Shown here piece after piece: positions 9,001 through 17,700 of a stretch of 47,927 nucleotides of DNA. The stretch's first letter is position 1; every line of letters starts with the position of its first letter. A program made the translations under genes and the position numbers. Below the pieces are notes generated by a model. The model ran no database searches and had not been told where the DNA came from. It saw only the letters and a program-made list of their open reading frames with translations. The DNA comes from Bifidobacterium jacchi (GTDB taxonomy: Bacteria; Actinomycetota; Actinomycetes; Actinomycetales; Bifidobacteriaceae): positions 1-47,927 of the forward strand of contig NZ_RQSP01000020.1 of NCBI RefSeq assembly GCF_009078285.1, written 5' to 3'.

Positions 9001-10203
9001 GATCTGCTGCGCCGCGACATCGAGAACTACGACGGCATCGAGTTCTACTGCGTGACGCTCGACGAGGCGCAATACATCAAAAACGCCGCCACCAAGGCAT
9101 CGAAGGCCGTTCGCCTCATCGCGGCACGGCATCATTTCGCGCTCACCGGCACGCCGATCGAAAACCGTCTGGCCGAATTGTGGAGCATCTTCGACTTTCT
9201 CATGCCCGGCATGCTCGGCTCGTACCGACGGTTCTCCGAACGTTTCGAGCGTCCGATCCTCTCCGGTGACGAGGATGTGCAGTCGCGGCTCAAGGCGCTG
9301 GTCGGCCCGTTCATCCTCAGGCGTCTCAAGAAGGACGTGCTCAAGGAGCTGCCGGACAAGATCGAAAACGTCATCACCGTGCAGCTCGCCGGCGAACAGC
9401 GTCGCCTGTATGCGGCCCTTGAGCAGCAGCTGCGGGCGTCGATCAACCGGCAGAGGGACGACGAGTTCGCGATGGGCAAGATACAGGTGCTCGCCCAGCT
9501 GACCCGTCTTCGCGAGGTCTGCTGCGATCCACGGCTGCTGTACGCGAACGTCCAAGGCGACGACGATGCGCGCGATGCGCGCGATGCGGCCAGCTCGGCA
9601 GCATCAGCCAAATCAGCGGCATCAGCCAAATCAGCTGTGAAACAACCCGTGAAACAATCCGGAAAGCCGGGAAGACGCCCCTCGTCGGCCAAACTCGACG
9701 CCATCGAGGAGCTGGTCGCCAGCTGCATCGACGCCGGCAGCAGAATGCTGATCTTCTCCCAGTTCACCAGCTATCTCGATCTGATCGCCGAGCGGCTGCG
9801 CGCGGACGACGTCGACTACTATACGATCACCGGCGCCACGCCGAAGAAGAAGCGTCTGGAACTGGTCGATCGCTTCAACGCCGGCGACACGCCGGTCTTC
9901 CTCATCTCGCTCAAGGCGGGCAACACCGGACTCAACCTCACCGGAGCGAACGTGGTGGTCCACGCCGACCCGTGGTGGAACGCCGCCGCTCAGAATCAGG
10001 CGACCGATCGTGCGCACCGCATCGGCCAGACGCGCGATGTGAACGTCTATCAGATCGTCGCCAAGGACACGATCGAGGAGCGCATTCTGCGACTGCAGCA
10101 GTCGAAGACAGATCTCGCATCGCGGTTCGTCGACGCGGCCTCTGCGACCGGCCATTCGATCGCCTCGCTGACGCGCGACGATCTGCTTGCGCTGCTTGGC
10201 TGA
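6049..10203 (+). CDS. SWIM zinc-finger SNF2-family helicase
   Basis: This 1384-residue Swi2/Snf2 ATPase is predicted to translocate on DNA. The first about 80 residues are Gly/Ser/Tyr/Asp-rich. A SWIM zinc finger follows, with CxC at 159/161 and CKH at 172-174. A bacterial SNF2-associated region precedes the ATPase core. Walker A is ADEMGLGKT (Lys882), Walker B is DEAQ (1005-1008), a TGTPIENR motif follows, and the helicase C lobe includes a late HRIGQ motif. Two in-frame low-complexity insertions interrupt the core: repeated VVDDAA near 8890-8960 and an Ala/Ser/Lys stretch near 9560-9660. The ATG at 6049 is preferred because AAGG lies 8 bases upstream; GTG at 6040 or 6043 is possible. Proteins of this architecture are common in actinobacteria, with no settled role. 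Confidence 0.92.
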   Translation: MDWHASVYGSRAGDDSFGGDSGGFGGSDGPGSYGSYGSGSYGSYTSGSSGSGYPGVDSRDYSDSSDYPDFSDDAAGVDGRIYGHVVTIDEDDLRRASGYAYYRANEVIFGHRLSGLAATDIGDYLVLSGSSRAADGFGDDYEVSALIDESSGGLVKSHCSCPAFGRYGALCCKHVVALARMYNESPELFHQTRSSDDSLVQRTTWQSRPQTGAGASGRRKGAKSKSAKQRTSYPLAVFMQQETERIRQRDQQRQVGLLRRISGLSAADDAATGGRGGNVGNAGGIDNVGNAGAAGIVPPGSIVLQPQLQCFGNGTGWQLRLRISCPSRSATYVVKDLGDLASLVRAGSFHAYGKKLAFIHESDAFDKRSQGLLDILDRAMRIRRSVASDYSDTYRYQYYRPKSQVGQLTLTDDEAVELFDLYVDSGVPLNIAVPGSYTTDTVPTTVVDGNPDLGIRITPFQDGYRIEHRLSIVALAAGRQSSYVLVVPSRSPANPKPAERGMLCRCDAALVRNGRLLRMLCGDGGDGMFLSGADASSFAQTVLPALRRMAAGAAHGDAGADGGAFGGAADGGAVPNDAASDGADGGNADAPAAPSGETGGGLDIEIPDSLEGLMRVPCSIGFYLDRSDGLVTCDARARYGDRSFEVFAGIGAHEPVERDKALERLAVEAVSHYFPRPSEGTVAAIDETDEDAVWNLLREGLSVLRSVGEVYATPAFDGLSAAPRPVIRVGLSMKSDLVEISPIADEIDPKDVPALLSSYRHRRRFHRLRSGAFVDMADVDVSAVSRIADDLGIDMERLEDGSVDVPSWDAYYLDHEVDDGYKDVAFRRYLEATRVIDPTAYVVPESLKHVLRPYQVEGFRWLNAICDKNFGGILADEMGLGKTVQLLSLLVAKRDEQRRVGPTLIVCPASLVYNWSAECAKFAPSLNVGVVAGSAAERKAMLDGVRGAAVVDDAAVVDDAAGVDDAAGASEPPTVIPDVLITSYDLLRRDIENYDGIEFYCVTLDEAQYIKNAATKASKAVRLIAARHHFALTGTPIENRLAELWSIFDFLMPGMLGSYRRFSERFERPILSGDEDVQSRLKALVGPFILRRLKKDVLKELPDKIENVITVQLAGEQRRLYAALEQQLRASINRQRDDEFAMGKIQVLAQLTRLREVCCDPRLLYANVQGDDDARDARDAASSAASAKSAASAKSAVKQPVKQSGKPGRRPSSAKLDAIEELVASCIDAGSRMLIFSQFTSYLDLIAERLRADDVDYYTITGATPKKKRLELVDRFNAGDTPVFLISLKAGNTGLNLTGANVVVHADPWWNAAAQNQATDRAHRIGQTRDVNVYQIVAKDTIEERILRLQQSKTDLASRFVDAASATGHSIASLTRDDLLALLG

Positions 10204-10428
10204 CTGTGCTGTGTGACTGACTTGTGCTGTGTGGTCGGCCATGCTGCGTTGCCGGCTGTGCTGCATAGCCGGCTGCGCTGCGTTGCCGGCGACCATCTGA
10301 CTGCGTTGTGGGCGGCTGTGGGCGAAATCGCCATGACGGGACTACACTGGCGGTGATCGCCTCGCGCGACGGCCGTGCCGCGTGAGGCATGCATTGTCGT
10401 TTCGCAATTGTTGGGGAAAGAGGCGATT
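10204..10428. other. Spacer with degenerate CTGTGCTG-type repeats and cfa promoter
   Basis: The region directly downstream of the helicase is a patchwork of near-repeats of CTGTGCTG and GTTGCCGGC (about 10204-10320). A TACACT -10-like box at 10343-10348 sits about 80 bases before cfa and is a plausible leadered promoter. No terminator with a U-tract was seen. Confidence 0.4.
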
Positions 10429-11733
10429 ATGGGATTCGGCAAATCCATGACCGTAAGTGAGATGATCGGTCAATTCATCAAACCGGAAGCGCCCATCTAT
10501 GTCAAGGCGTTCGACGGATCGACGTTCGGCGAGCCGTCCGCCGACCTGCGCGTGCGGGTTGTGCGTCCGGATGCCGTCTATCAGCTGTTGACCCAACCCA
10601 ATGAGATCGGCGCGGTGCGAGCCTACGTGCTTGGCGACATCGACTTCGACGGCATCGACTACGCCGATCCGTACCCGCAGATGCGTCAGCTGCTCGCCAT
10701 CGCGCCCTACGTCAAGCCGATCAGGCCGCTGGCCGTCGCCAAGGTCGCCTCCGGCGTGTTCAGCCACGGATTGCGTCGTCCGCCTGTGCCGGCCACCGAG
10801 GGGCCAAGCAAATTCGACCGCATCAAGCGCGGTCTGCTGCCGCACACGGAGAAGGCGGATTCCCAAACCGTGAGCTTCCACTACGACATGTCCAACGAGT
10901 TCTACGCCGACTTTCTCGGCCCCTCGATGACCTACACCTGCGCGGTGTTCGACGATCCGTCGATGAGCCTTGAGGACGCGCAGGCCAACAAGCTGCGGCT
11001 CATCCTCGACAAGCTGGGTCTTGAGCCCGGTCAGCGGCTGCTTGACATCGGCTGCGGCTGGGGATCGATGGTCATCACCGCCGCCCGTCGCGGCATCAAG
11101 GCGCTCGGCGTCACGTTGTCCAAGGAGCAGGCCGAGTATGCGAACGAGTGGATCGCGCGCGAAGGGCTGTCCGATCTCGCCGAGGTGCGCGTGCAGGACT
11201 ATCGCGAGGTGCCGGAAAGCGACTTCGACGGCATCTGCTCGATCGGCATGATGGAGCACGTCGGCGTGAAGAACTACCAGCGCTATTTCGAGGAGATGTT
11301 CCGTCTGCTCAAGCCGATGGGCCGACTCCTCAACCATCAGATCACCATCAGCCACGACAAGCCCAACGGCAAGCCGGGCACCGACGAGTTCCTCGACCGC
11401 TACATCTTCCCCGACGGCGACCTCGGCACGCCGGGCTTCATCGAATCATGCATCCATGATGCCGGCTTCAACGTCGTGCATCAGGAGAATCTGCGCCAGC
11501 ACTACGCGCTGACGCTGCATCATTGGAACCGCAACCTTTCCGAGCACTGGGACGACGCCGTCAAGCAGGTCGGATTCGAGCGTGCCAAGGTCTGGGGCCT
11601 GTACATGGCCGCCTGCTCGCTCAACTTCGAGCTTGACGGCATTCAGATTCACCAGTTCCTCGCCGTGCGTCCCGACCGCGTGGGTCACCCGATGGGCGAC
11701 TGGTATCCGCTGCGCCCGTGGTGGAAGGCCTGA
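10429..11733 (+). CDS. cfa: Cyclopropane-fatty-acyl-phospholipid synthase
   Basis: The product has 434 residues. It is predicted to methylenate cis double bonds of membrane phospholipid acyl chains using S-adenosylmethionine. Family hallmarks include SFHYDMSNEFY, the SAM-binding LDIGCGWGSM, the IGMMEHVG segment, and the HNWNRN-like HHWNRNLSEHW near the C-terminus. The ATG at 10429 is chosen over an upstream in-frame ATG because GGGGAAAGAGG lies just before it. It stands alone, and the next gene is convergent. In bifidobacteria this activity would alter membrane fluidity under acid or cold stress (inference). Confidence 0.95.
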   Translation: MGFGKSMTVSEMIGQFIKPEAPIYVKAFDGSTFGEPSADLRVRVVRPDAVYQLLTQPNEIGAVRAYVLGDIDFDGIDYADPYPQMRQLLAIAPYVKPIRPLAVAKVASGVFSHGLRRPPVPATEGPSKFDRIKRGLLPHTEKADSQTVSFHYDMSNEFYADFLGPSMTYTCAVFDDPSMSLEDAQANKLRLILDKLGLEPGQRLLDIGCGWGSMVITAARRGIKALGVTLSKEQAEYANEWIAREGLSDLAEVRVQDYREVPESDFDGICSIGMMEHVGVKNYQRYFEEMFRLLKPMGRLLNHQITISHDKPNGKPGTDEFLDRYIFPDGDLGTPGFIESCIHDAGFNVVHQENLRQHYALTLHHWNRNLSEHWDDAVKQVGFERAKVWGLYMAACSLNFELDGIQIHQFLAVRPDRVGHPMGDWYPLRPWWKA

Positions 11734-11762
11734 TCGCACAGTCGGTCTGATCGCGTGCCCGC

Positions 11763-12950
11763 TCACACGGCGATTTCGCGCATGCGCTCGATCGCATCGG
11801 TATTGGTCTCGTGGCGCATCGAATAGATCGCCAACAGCGCCACCGAGACCACCGCCAGCGGCAGTCCGCCAAGCGCGGTGAAGTGATAGTTCATATTCGA
11901 CAGACTGAGCATCGCGCCGCCGACGATCGAACCGACCGCATTGCCGAAATTGAACGCCACCTGAACGGCGGCACCGGCGAGCAGTTCGCCGCCGCCCTTG
12001 CCGGCCTCGACCATCAGCAGCTGCTGCGGCGTGGAGATGAAGAACAGGCCGAACGCGATCCAGAAGGTGAACAGCGCGCAGCTGACATACGAGCCGGGCA
12101 CCAGAAAGACAAGCAGCAGACCGATGCCGGACAGCATCTGCCCGACGGCGGCGGTGCCGGCATGCCGCCAATGATCGGTGATCTGGCCGCCGACGATGCC
12201 GCCGACCACCATGCCGAATCCGGCGAGCATCATCATGAACGGCACGATGTCGGCAGCGTAGCCGCCTACGTGCTGCAGCCACGGCGACACGTAGCTCCAC
12301 CAGCAGAACACGCCCGCATTGCCGGTGAACACGGCCCCCAGAATCACCCACGGGCCGGGCTTGGTAAGGAATCGGAACTGGCCGGCGAGACCGACGTCCT
12401 TGACTGCGGCGACCTCGGGAATCCATGCCAGCGAGAGCAGTATCGTTGCGGCGGCCCATGCGGCAAGCAATGCGAATGTAAGCCGCCACGAAACGGATTC
12501 GGCCATCAGCGTGCCGATGCCGACGCCGAGCATGTTGGCCAGCGTCTGCCCGGTGACCATCACCGACACGGCCTGCGCCTCCTTGCCCTTGTCGGCCACC
12601 GTCTTGGCGATCAGCGTGGCGGTGCCGAAGAACGCGCCGTGCGGCAGACCCGAGATGAATCGCGCGATGATCAGCATGGATGCGTTCAGCGAAACCGCGG
12701 AGAGGAGGTTGCCGACCATGGTGATCACCATGAACAGGATGATCAGCCGCTTCGGCGGTATGCGGCGGCCGAAGACGAGCATCAGCGTGCCGAAGCACAC
12801 GCCGATCGCATAGGAGGAGATGAAATGGCCTGCGGTTGGGATGTCCACCTGCATGGCGGCGGCGGTCTGCGGCAGAATGCCCATCATCACGAATTCGGCG
12901 GCGCCAAGCGCGAATGCGCCGAATGCGAGGGCGATCAGGCTTTTCTTCAT
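11763..12950 (-). CDS. MFS transporter, AraJ/PbuE-like drug or metabolite exporter
   Basis: This is a 395-residue polytopic protein with about 12 hydrophobic segments. Features of the DHA1-type major facilitator group include MKKSLIALAFGAFALGAAEF at the N-terminus, the loop FGRRIPPKRL after the second or third segment, and SGLPHGAFFG in segment 4, as in sugar-efflux and AraJ-like proteins. The start at 12950 has the Shine-Dalgarno AGAAGGA. The frame stays open 34 codons further upstream, but that part is a CTTGTGGCTG triplication. It is convergent with cfa. Substrate cannot be deduced. Confidence 0.88.
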   Translation of the reverse strand: MKKSLIALAFGAFALGAAEFVMMGILPQTAAAMQVDIPTAGHFISSYAIGVCFGTLMLVFGRRIPPKRLIILFMVITMVGNLLSAVSLNASMLIIARFISGLPHGAFFGTATLIAKTVADKGKEAQAVSVMVTGQTLANMLGVGIGTLMAESVSWRLTFALLAAWAAATILLSLAWIPEVAAVKDVGLAGQFRFLTKPGPWVILGAVFTGNAGVFCWWSYVSPWLQHVGGYAADIVPFMMMLAGFGMVVGGIVGGQITDHWRHAGTAAVGQMLSGIGLLLVFLVPGSYVSCALFTFWIAFGLFFISTPQQLLMVEAGKGGGELLAGAAVQVAFNFGNAVGSIVGGAMLSLSNMNYHFTALGGLPLAVVSVALLAIYSMRHETNTDAIERMREIAV

Positions 12951-12961
12951 GACGGTTCCTT

Positions 12962-12997
12962 CTTGTGGCTGCTTGTGGCTGCTTGTGGCTGCTTGGT
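12962..12997. repeat. Tandem triplication upstream of the MFS gene
   Basis: Three tandem copies of a 10-base unit (CTTGTGGCTG) lie in the 5' leader of the MFS gene, just beyond its Shine-Dalgarno. Copy number could vary between strains and alter leader length. Confidence 0.6.
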
Positions 12998-13041
12998 TGG
13001 TGATGGGTTTGCGGGCTTGTGATTGATGTGGGGACAAAGAA

Positions 13042-13073
13042 AAGGGAACCACTGAGCTATCAGTGATTCCCTT
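13042..13073 (-). terminator. Terminator of tRNA-Pro
   Basis: The inverted repeat AAGGGAA-CACTGA with a short loop is followed on the minus strand by TTTTCTTTG. It sits 13 bases beyond the tRNA 3' end and matches a rho-independent terminator. Confidence 0.8.
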
Positions 13074-13085
13074 GTCGTTGATGCG

Positions 13086-13159
<74 letters not shown>

Positions 13160-13282
13160 TTTTGGCAACGCCCGCTATATTACAACGTACAGTTGGCGAG
13201 TCAAGTTTCGGCGTGTCGTGGGTGTGTGGCGGATATGTTGTTGACGTATTTCGCGCACGCGTGGTATATCGCGCAATATCGC

Positions 13283-13288
13283 TACACT
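13283..13288 (+). promoter_or_regulatory. -10 box of lysS (leaderless arrangement)
   Basis: TACACT ends 8 bases before the lysS ATG, and no Shine-Dalgarno is present. Transcription would begin at or next to the start codon. Confidence 0.6.
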
Positions 13289-13296
13289 GGGGCGGT

Positions 13297-14985
13297 ATGT
13301 GTGAAACTCAGGAATCCCAGACTAATTCCCAGACCAATGAGGAAGAGGCGGCGCCGGTCGCGATGACCACGGTCGAGCACGCCGAGATGCTGTTGGAGCA
13401 GGATCGTGCGATTGCCAGGCGCATCGCCGATGGCGCGACGCTGGATGAAACCGTGGACCCGTCGAACAAGGAGTTCGGTCCGCTTGCGCACCCCGAGCAG
13501 GTGCAGATGCGAGTCGCCAAGCGTGCGATGATGCTGGACGCGGGCCTTCAGCCGTATCCGGTGCATCTGGATGTCGACCACACCATCGAGCAGATCCGCG
13601 CCACCTACGACGGCAAGCTCCAGCCGGGCGAGGAGACCGAGGACATGGTCGGCGTGGCCGGTCGCGTGCTGTTCCTGCGCAACAGCGGCGGACTGTGCTT
13701 CGTGCAGCTTGCGGCCGGCGACGGCACGAAGCTGCAGGGCATGATCTCGAAGAAGGAGATCGGGGCCGACTCCCTCAAGCAGTTCAAGCAGTTCGTCGAT
13801 CTGGGCGACCACCTGTATCTGCGCGGTCGTGTGATCGCGTCGAAGACCGGCGAGCTGTCGGTGTTCGCCACTGAGTGGGCGATCGCCTCGAAGGCGCTCC
13901 AGCCGCTGCCAGCACTGCACAAGGACCTCAACGACGACACGCGCACGCGCAAGCCCTATGTGGCGATGATCGCCGATGAGAAGACGCGCGACATGGTGCG
14001 CAACCGTTCCAAGGCGGTCGCCTCGCTGCGCCACACGTTCGCGAGCCATGACTTCCTTGAGGTCGAAACTCCGATGCTCCAGACCGTGCACGGCGGCGCG
14101 GCGGCGCGCCCGTTCACCACGCATATGAACGCGTTCGATCTCGACCTCTACCTGCGCATCGCGCCGGAGCTGTTTTTGAAGCGTTGCCTCGTCGGCGGCA
14201 TCGACCGCGTGTTCGAGATCAACCGTGACTTCCGCAACGAGGGCGTCGACGCCACGCACGCCCCCGAATTCACGATGGTCGAGGCATACCAGGCGTACGG
14301 CACGTACGACACGATCGGCCAGCTTGTCAAGGAACTCGTGCAGAAGACCGCGATGGACGTGTTCGGCTCGCACAAGGTCACGCTGCTCGACGGCACCGAA
14401 TACGACTTCGGCGGCGAGTGGAAGACGATCAGCATGTACGATTCGCTCTCCGAGGCGCTCGGCGAGGGAATCGTGCCCAACGGCGGCCCGGACGCGCCGG
14501 GTACGAGCGTCGAGCATCTTGGCGCGATCGCCGACAAGCTTGGCGTCGAGCGCGACGAGGTCGAGAACCACGGCAAGCTCGTCGAACACCTGTGGGAGCA
14601 CTTCTACGAGGACAAGCTCTACGAGCCGACATTCGTGCGCGACTTCCCGGTTGAGACCTCGCCGCTGGTCAAGGGCCACCGCTCCAAGCCCGGCGTGGTC
14701 GAGAAGTGGGATCTCTACGTGCGTGGCTTCGAGCTGGCCACCGGCTACTCCGAGCTCAACGATCCGGTCGTGCAGCGCGAGCGCTTCGTTGCTCAGGCCA
14801 AGGACGCCATGGCCGGCGACGAGGAGGCCTGCGACATCGACGAGGACTTCCTCGAGGCGCTCGGCGTGGGCATGCCTCCGGCAGGCGGCATGGGCATGGG
14901 CATCGACCGACTGCTCATCGCGCTGACCGGTGCCACGATTCGCGAGACCATCACCTTCCCGCTCGTCAAGCCGCTCGTCGCCTGA
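13297..14985 (+). CDS. lysS: Lysyl-tRNA synthetase (class II)
   Basis: The product has 562 residues and charges tRNA-Lys with lysine. An N-terminal extension of about 60 residues (Gln/Glu/Thr-rich) precedes the OB-fold anticodon-binding domain (about 100-220). The class II core has motif 2 FEINRDFRNEGVDATHAPEF and motif 3 GMGMGIDRL near the C-terminus. The frame is open 45 codons upstream, into the tRNA-Pro region. The ATG at 13297 is chosen because TACACT lies 8 bases before it, suggesting a leaderless transcript. It stands alone, with menA 59 bases downstream but with its own -10 box. Confidence 0.96.
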   Translation: MCETQESQTNSQTNEEEAAPVAMTTVEHAEMLLEQDRAIARRIADGATLDETVDPSNKEFGPLAHPEQVQMRVAKRAMMLDAGLQPYPVHLDVDHTIEQIRATYDGKLQPGEETEDMVGVAGRVLFLRNSGGLCFVQLAAGDGTKLQGMISKKEIGADSLKQFKQFVDLGDHLYLRGRVIASKTGELSVFATEWAIASKALQPLPALHKDLNDDTRTRKPYVAMIADEKTRDMVRNRSKAVASLRHTFASHDFLEVETPMLQTVHGGAAARPFTTHMNAFDLDLYLRIAPELFLKRCLVGGIDRVFEINRDFRNEGVDATHAPEFTMVEAYQAYGTYDTIGQLVKELVQKTAMDVFGSHKVTLLDGTEYDFGGEWKTISMYDSLSEALGEGIVPNGGPDAPGTSVEHLGAIADKLGVERDEVENHGKLVEHLWEHFYEDKLYEPTFVRDFPVETSPLVKGHRSKPGVVEKWDLYVRGFELATGYSELNDPVVQRERFVAQAKDAMAGDEEACDIDEDFLEALGVGMPPAGGMGMGIDRLLIALTGATIRETITFPLVKPLVA

Positions 14986-15031
14986 GTCGGTGGCTGATGC
15001 GGCCGCCTTCGCCACGGTAATCGGCATGGGC

Positions 15032-15037
15032 TAGGCT
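15032..15037 (+). promoter_or_regulatory. -10 box of the MenA-like gene (leaderless arrangement)
   Basis: TAGGCT ends 7 bases before the ATG at 15045, and no Shine-Dalgarno is seen. Confidence 0.5.
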
Positions 15038-15044
15038 GGACGAT

Positions 15045-16055
15045 ATGAGTGCGAAATTGTGGTTCAAGGGCGCTCGCCCTATGACCTTGCCGGTGGCCGT
15101 ATCGTCCGTTGTCGTGGGCGCGTGCGTCGCCTGGCCCATCATCGAGGGGCTGGGCGTCTGCCCTGCGGTTTCTCCCACGCCGGCCTATTGCGCGGCGAAT
15201 GCCCAGCGTGCCGCGCTGCTGGGCTCGCGGTTCTGGCCGGTGCTGCTGTTGTGCCTTGCCGTGGCGGTGCTGCTGCAGGTCTCGGCCAATTATGCGAATG
15301 ATTATTTCGACGGCATACGCGGCGTCGATGAGGGGCGCGGAACCGAGGGTGGCACGGCCGCCGGTGCTGATCAGGATGCGAATCAGGACGCGCGCAAGCA
15401 TGACCCCAAGCCGATGCGTCTGACCGCATCCGGCAAGGTTGCTCCGCGTAATGTGCTGTTTGCGGCGATCGGCTGTGCGGTTGCCGCCTGCGTGCTCGGT
15501 CTGATCGCGGTCGTATGGACCGGGGCGTGGTGGCTGCTGGCGGTTGGTGTCGTCTGCGTGCTCGCAGCATGGGGGTATACGGGTGGCAAGCATCCATACG
15601 GATATGCCGGCCTTGGCGAACTCGGCGTGTTCGTCTGTTTCGGTCTGGCGGCGGTGCTTGGCACGCAGTACGCGCTGACCGGTGCCCTGAGCGTGTTCGG
15701 CATCATCTGCGCGGTGTGCGCCGGGCTGTTCGACTGCGTGGTGCTCATGGTGAACAATCTGCGCGATGTCGAATCGGATGATCGCCACGGCAAGCGCACG
15801 CTGGCGGTGCGGCTGGGTGCCCGGCGCGCGCGCATGGTGATGAATGTGGTCATCGTTCTTGCGTGGCTGATCGCGATCTACGTCGGCATGGCGCTGTGGA
15901 TTCCGTGGGGCGGGGTGCTGATGGCTTCCGGCATCGGCGTTCCGGCTCGCTTGGTCAGTGGTCTTGCCAAGGGCGGCTATCGCGGCGCGCTCGCGGATTC
16001 CGTCTATCAGACCGTGCTGTTCGCGCTGGTCGTCGTCGTTGCGCTGATGATGTGA
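15045..16055 (+). CDS. menA: UbiA-family prenyltransferase, MenA-like
   Basis: This is a 336-residue integral membrane protein with about eight hydrophobic segments. Two Asp-rich prenyl-diphosphate-binding motifs are present: NDYFD at residues 85-89 and NNLRD at 237-241, followed by a DD pair and KRTLAVRLG. This pattern is typical of 1,4-dihydroxy-2-naphthoate polyprenyltransferase (MenA). A low-complexity Glu/Gly/Ala/Asp loop lies at about 95-120. No other menaquinone gene is nearby, and bifidobacteria are generally regarded as lacking a complete menaquinone pathway, so the aromatic acceptor is uncertain. The ATG follows TAGGCT by 7 bases, suggesting leaderless expression. Confidence 0.82.
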   Translation: MSAKLWFKGARPMTLPVAVSSVVVGACVAWPIIEGLGVCPAVSPTPAYCAANAQRAALLGSRFWPVLLLCLAVAVLLQVSANYANDYFDGIRGVDEGRGTEGGTAAGADQDANQDARKHDPKPMRLTASGKVAPRNVLFAAIGCAVAACVLGLIAVVWTGAWWLLAVGVVCVLAAWGYTGGKHPYGYAGLGELGVFVCFGLAAVLGTQYALTGALSVFGIICAVCAGLFDCVVLMVNNLRDVESDDRHGKRTLAVRLGARRARMVMNVVIVLAWLIAIYVGMALWIPWGGVLMASGIGVPARLVSGLAKGGYRGALADSVYQTVLFALVVVVALMM

Positions 16056-16238
16056 TGATGCGGCGATGCGGTGGTGCGGCTGACGACTGCAGATGAGACG
16101 ACGCGGCGGAGCGGCGATGCGGTGGTGCGGCGGATCGGCGGATCGGTGGATCGGCTGATCGGTGAGGTTGACCACCGTCGATCTCACGAATGGCGAATCG
16201 ACGCGCGTGTTGACCCCACTCGGCTGTAGACTGGCCAT
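16056..16238. repeat. GC-rich degenerate repeats between menA and gpmA
   Basis: GCGGCGATGCGGTGGTGCGG occurs twice, near 16062 and 16110. A run of GGATCGGCGGATCGGTGGATC-type 8-10-base near-repeats follows (about 16130-16165). No gene is evident. Confidence 0.5.
16227..16232 (+). promoter_or_regulatory. -10 box of gpmA (leaderless arrangement)
   Basis: TAGACT ends 6 bases before the gpmA ATG, and there is no Shine-Dalgarno. Confidence 0.55.
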
Positions 16239-16979
16239 ATGACTTACAAACTAGTACTGCTCCGCCATGGGCAGAGCGCATGGAACAAAACCAATCAGTT
16301 CACCGGCTGGGTCGACGTCCCGCTGACCGAGCAGGGTGAAGCCGAGGCCAAGCGCGGCGGCGAGCTGCTCAAGGAGAAGAACGTCCTGCCGGACATCGTC
16401 TTCACCTCGCTGCTGCGTCGTGCCATCAACACCGCCAACATCGCACTGGACGCCGCAGATCGTCTGTGGATTCCGGTCGAGCGCAGCTGGCGTCTCAACG
16501 AGCGTCACTACGGCGCTCTGCAGGGCAAGAACAAGACCGAGATCCGTCAGGAGTACGGCGACGAGAAGTTCATGCTGTGGCGCCGCTCCTACGCCACCCC
16601 GCCGCCTCAGATCGACCCGAACGACCAGTACGCGCAGAACCATGACCCGCGCTACACCGGCGACCCGGTTCCGGAAGCCGAGTGCCTGGCCGATGTCGTC
16701 AAGCGCGTCGAGCCGTACTTCAAGTCCGATATCGAGCCGCAGCTGCGCGCCGGCAAGACCGTGCTGATCGCCGCTCACGGCAACTCGCTGCGTGCCATCG
16801 TCAAGATGCTCGACAACCTGACCGAGGAGGAGATCGCCAAGGTCAACATCCCGACCGCCATCCCGCTGCTGTACGAGCTGGACGACGATTTCAAGCCGGT
16901 CAAGCCGCGTGGCGAGTACCTCGACCCGGAGGCTGCCGCCGCCGGTGCCGCCGCCGTCGCCGCTCAGGGCCAGAAGTGA
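16239..16979 (+). CDS. gpmA: 2,3-bisphosphoglycerate-dependent phosphoglycerate mutase
   Basis: The product has 246 residues and interconverts 3- and 2-phosphoglycerate in glycolysis. The catalytic RHG triad begins at Arg9 with the phosphohistidine His10 ([10 protein letters not shown]), and the second catalytic His180 lies in AAHGNSLRA. Glu in LNERHYG and the YATPPP loop match the dPGM family at usual length. A short Ala-rich tail ([12 protein letters not shown]) ends the protein. The genomic setting (gpm near phoU and a SenX3-like kinase) echoes the gpm1-senX3-regX3 arrangement of mycobacteria. A hairpin terminator lies 170 bases downstream. Confidence 0.97.
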   Translation: MTYKLVLLRHGQSAWNKTNQFTGWVDVPLTEQGEAEAKRGGELLKEKNVLPDIVFTSLLRRAINTANIALDAADRLWIPVERSWRLNERHYGALQGKNKTEIRQEYGDEKFMLWRRSYATPPPQIDPNDQYAQNHDPRYTGDPVPEAECLADVVKRVEPYFKSDIEPQLRAGKTVLIAAHGNSLRAIVKMLDNLTEEEIAKVNIPTAIPLLYELDDDFKPVKPRGEYLDPEAAAAGAAAVAAQGQK

Positions 16980-17148
16980 TCTGACTCCCTGCGTCGCGTC
17001 TCTTGCTGATGGTGGGTTGCCGATTCGTCGGCAGTCGGTAGTCAGTAGGTTTTGGACGCTGGGCGCGGGATGATGGTCATTCGTTGTGGCCACCGATGTC
17101 GGTCGGCAAGACCGCTCATCAAGACCGGTCTTCGTCACTGATCATTGA

Positions 17149-17190
17149 GTGGGGGAGTTGCAGCAATGCAGCTTCCCCACTTTGTTTGTG
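17149..17190 (+). terminator. Terminator downstream of gpmA
   Basis: The stem AGTGGGG..TTGCA pairs with TGCA..CCCCACT around a GCAA loop, followed by TTTGTTTGTG. It is the first U-tailed hairpin after gpmA. Confidence 0.65.
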
Positions 17191-17700
17191 TAGTGTTGTT
17201 TGGGCTGATGCTCGGATGTCAGTTCGGTTAGCTGGTTCGGCTTGTATCGGATTGTTTGTACCGGATTGTGATGTGGATTGTGCCGCGATGCGGTGCCATG
17301 GCTGCCGTGCCGTAGCTGTGGTGCCATGGCCATACGTCGGGTTGCGCACTTCGGATTGTTCGTGTCGCGTTGTTCGTGTCGCGTTGTTCGTGTCGGGGCG
17401 TGCAGCTGGTTTGCGCAGTCACGCGATCGTTTGTGATCGTTTACATCGCGTTGCGGGGCTTTCCGCGCAGCTTTCCGCGCTGCCATGGGTTTGTGAAATG
17501 CCCGTTTTTCCAGGCGCTTCTGTCATTATCGTTGGTGATGGCTCGTTGCTGAGCCGTTGGGATGGTAGAGAAATGGCGCTTTTCGGTTAAGACGCTCATC
17601 GACCAAGTCATCGACCAAGTCATCGACCAAGAAGAACCACGGAACTTGCGCCAAGCGGTGTCCCTGCTCTGGTGTCTTTGCTCTGGTGTCCCTCCTGCGT

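Noticed and set aside
7831..9555. A 574-codon open frame antisense to the SNF2 helicase
   Set aside because: It lies wholly inside a confident gene, and its composition is that of a reverse-complement shadow.
17084..17590. A 168-codon open frame downstream of gpmA
   Set aside because: It crosses a terminator hairpin and repeat stutter, is Cys-rich without motif and has no start signal.
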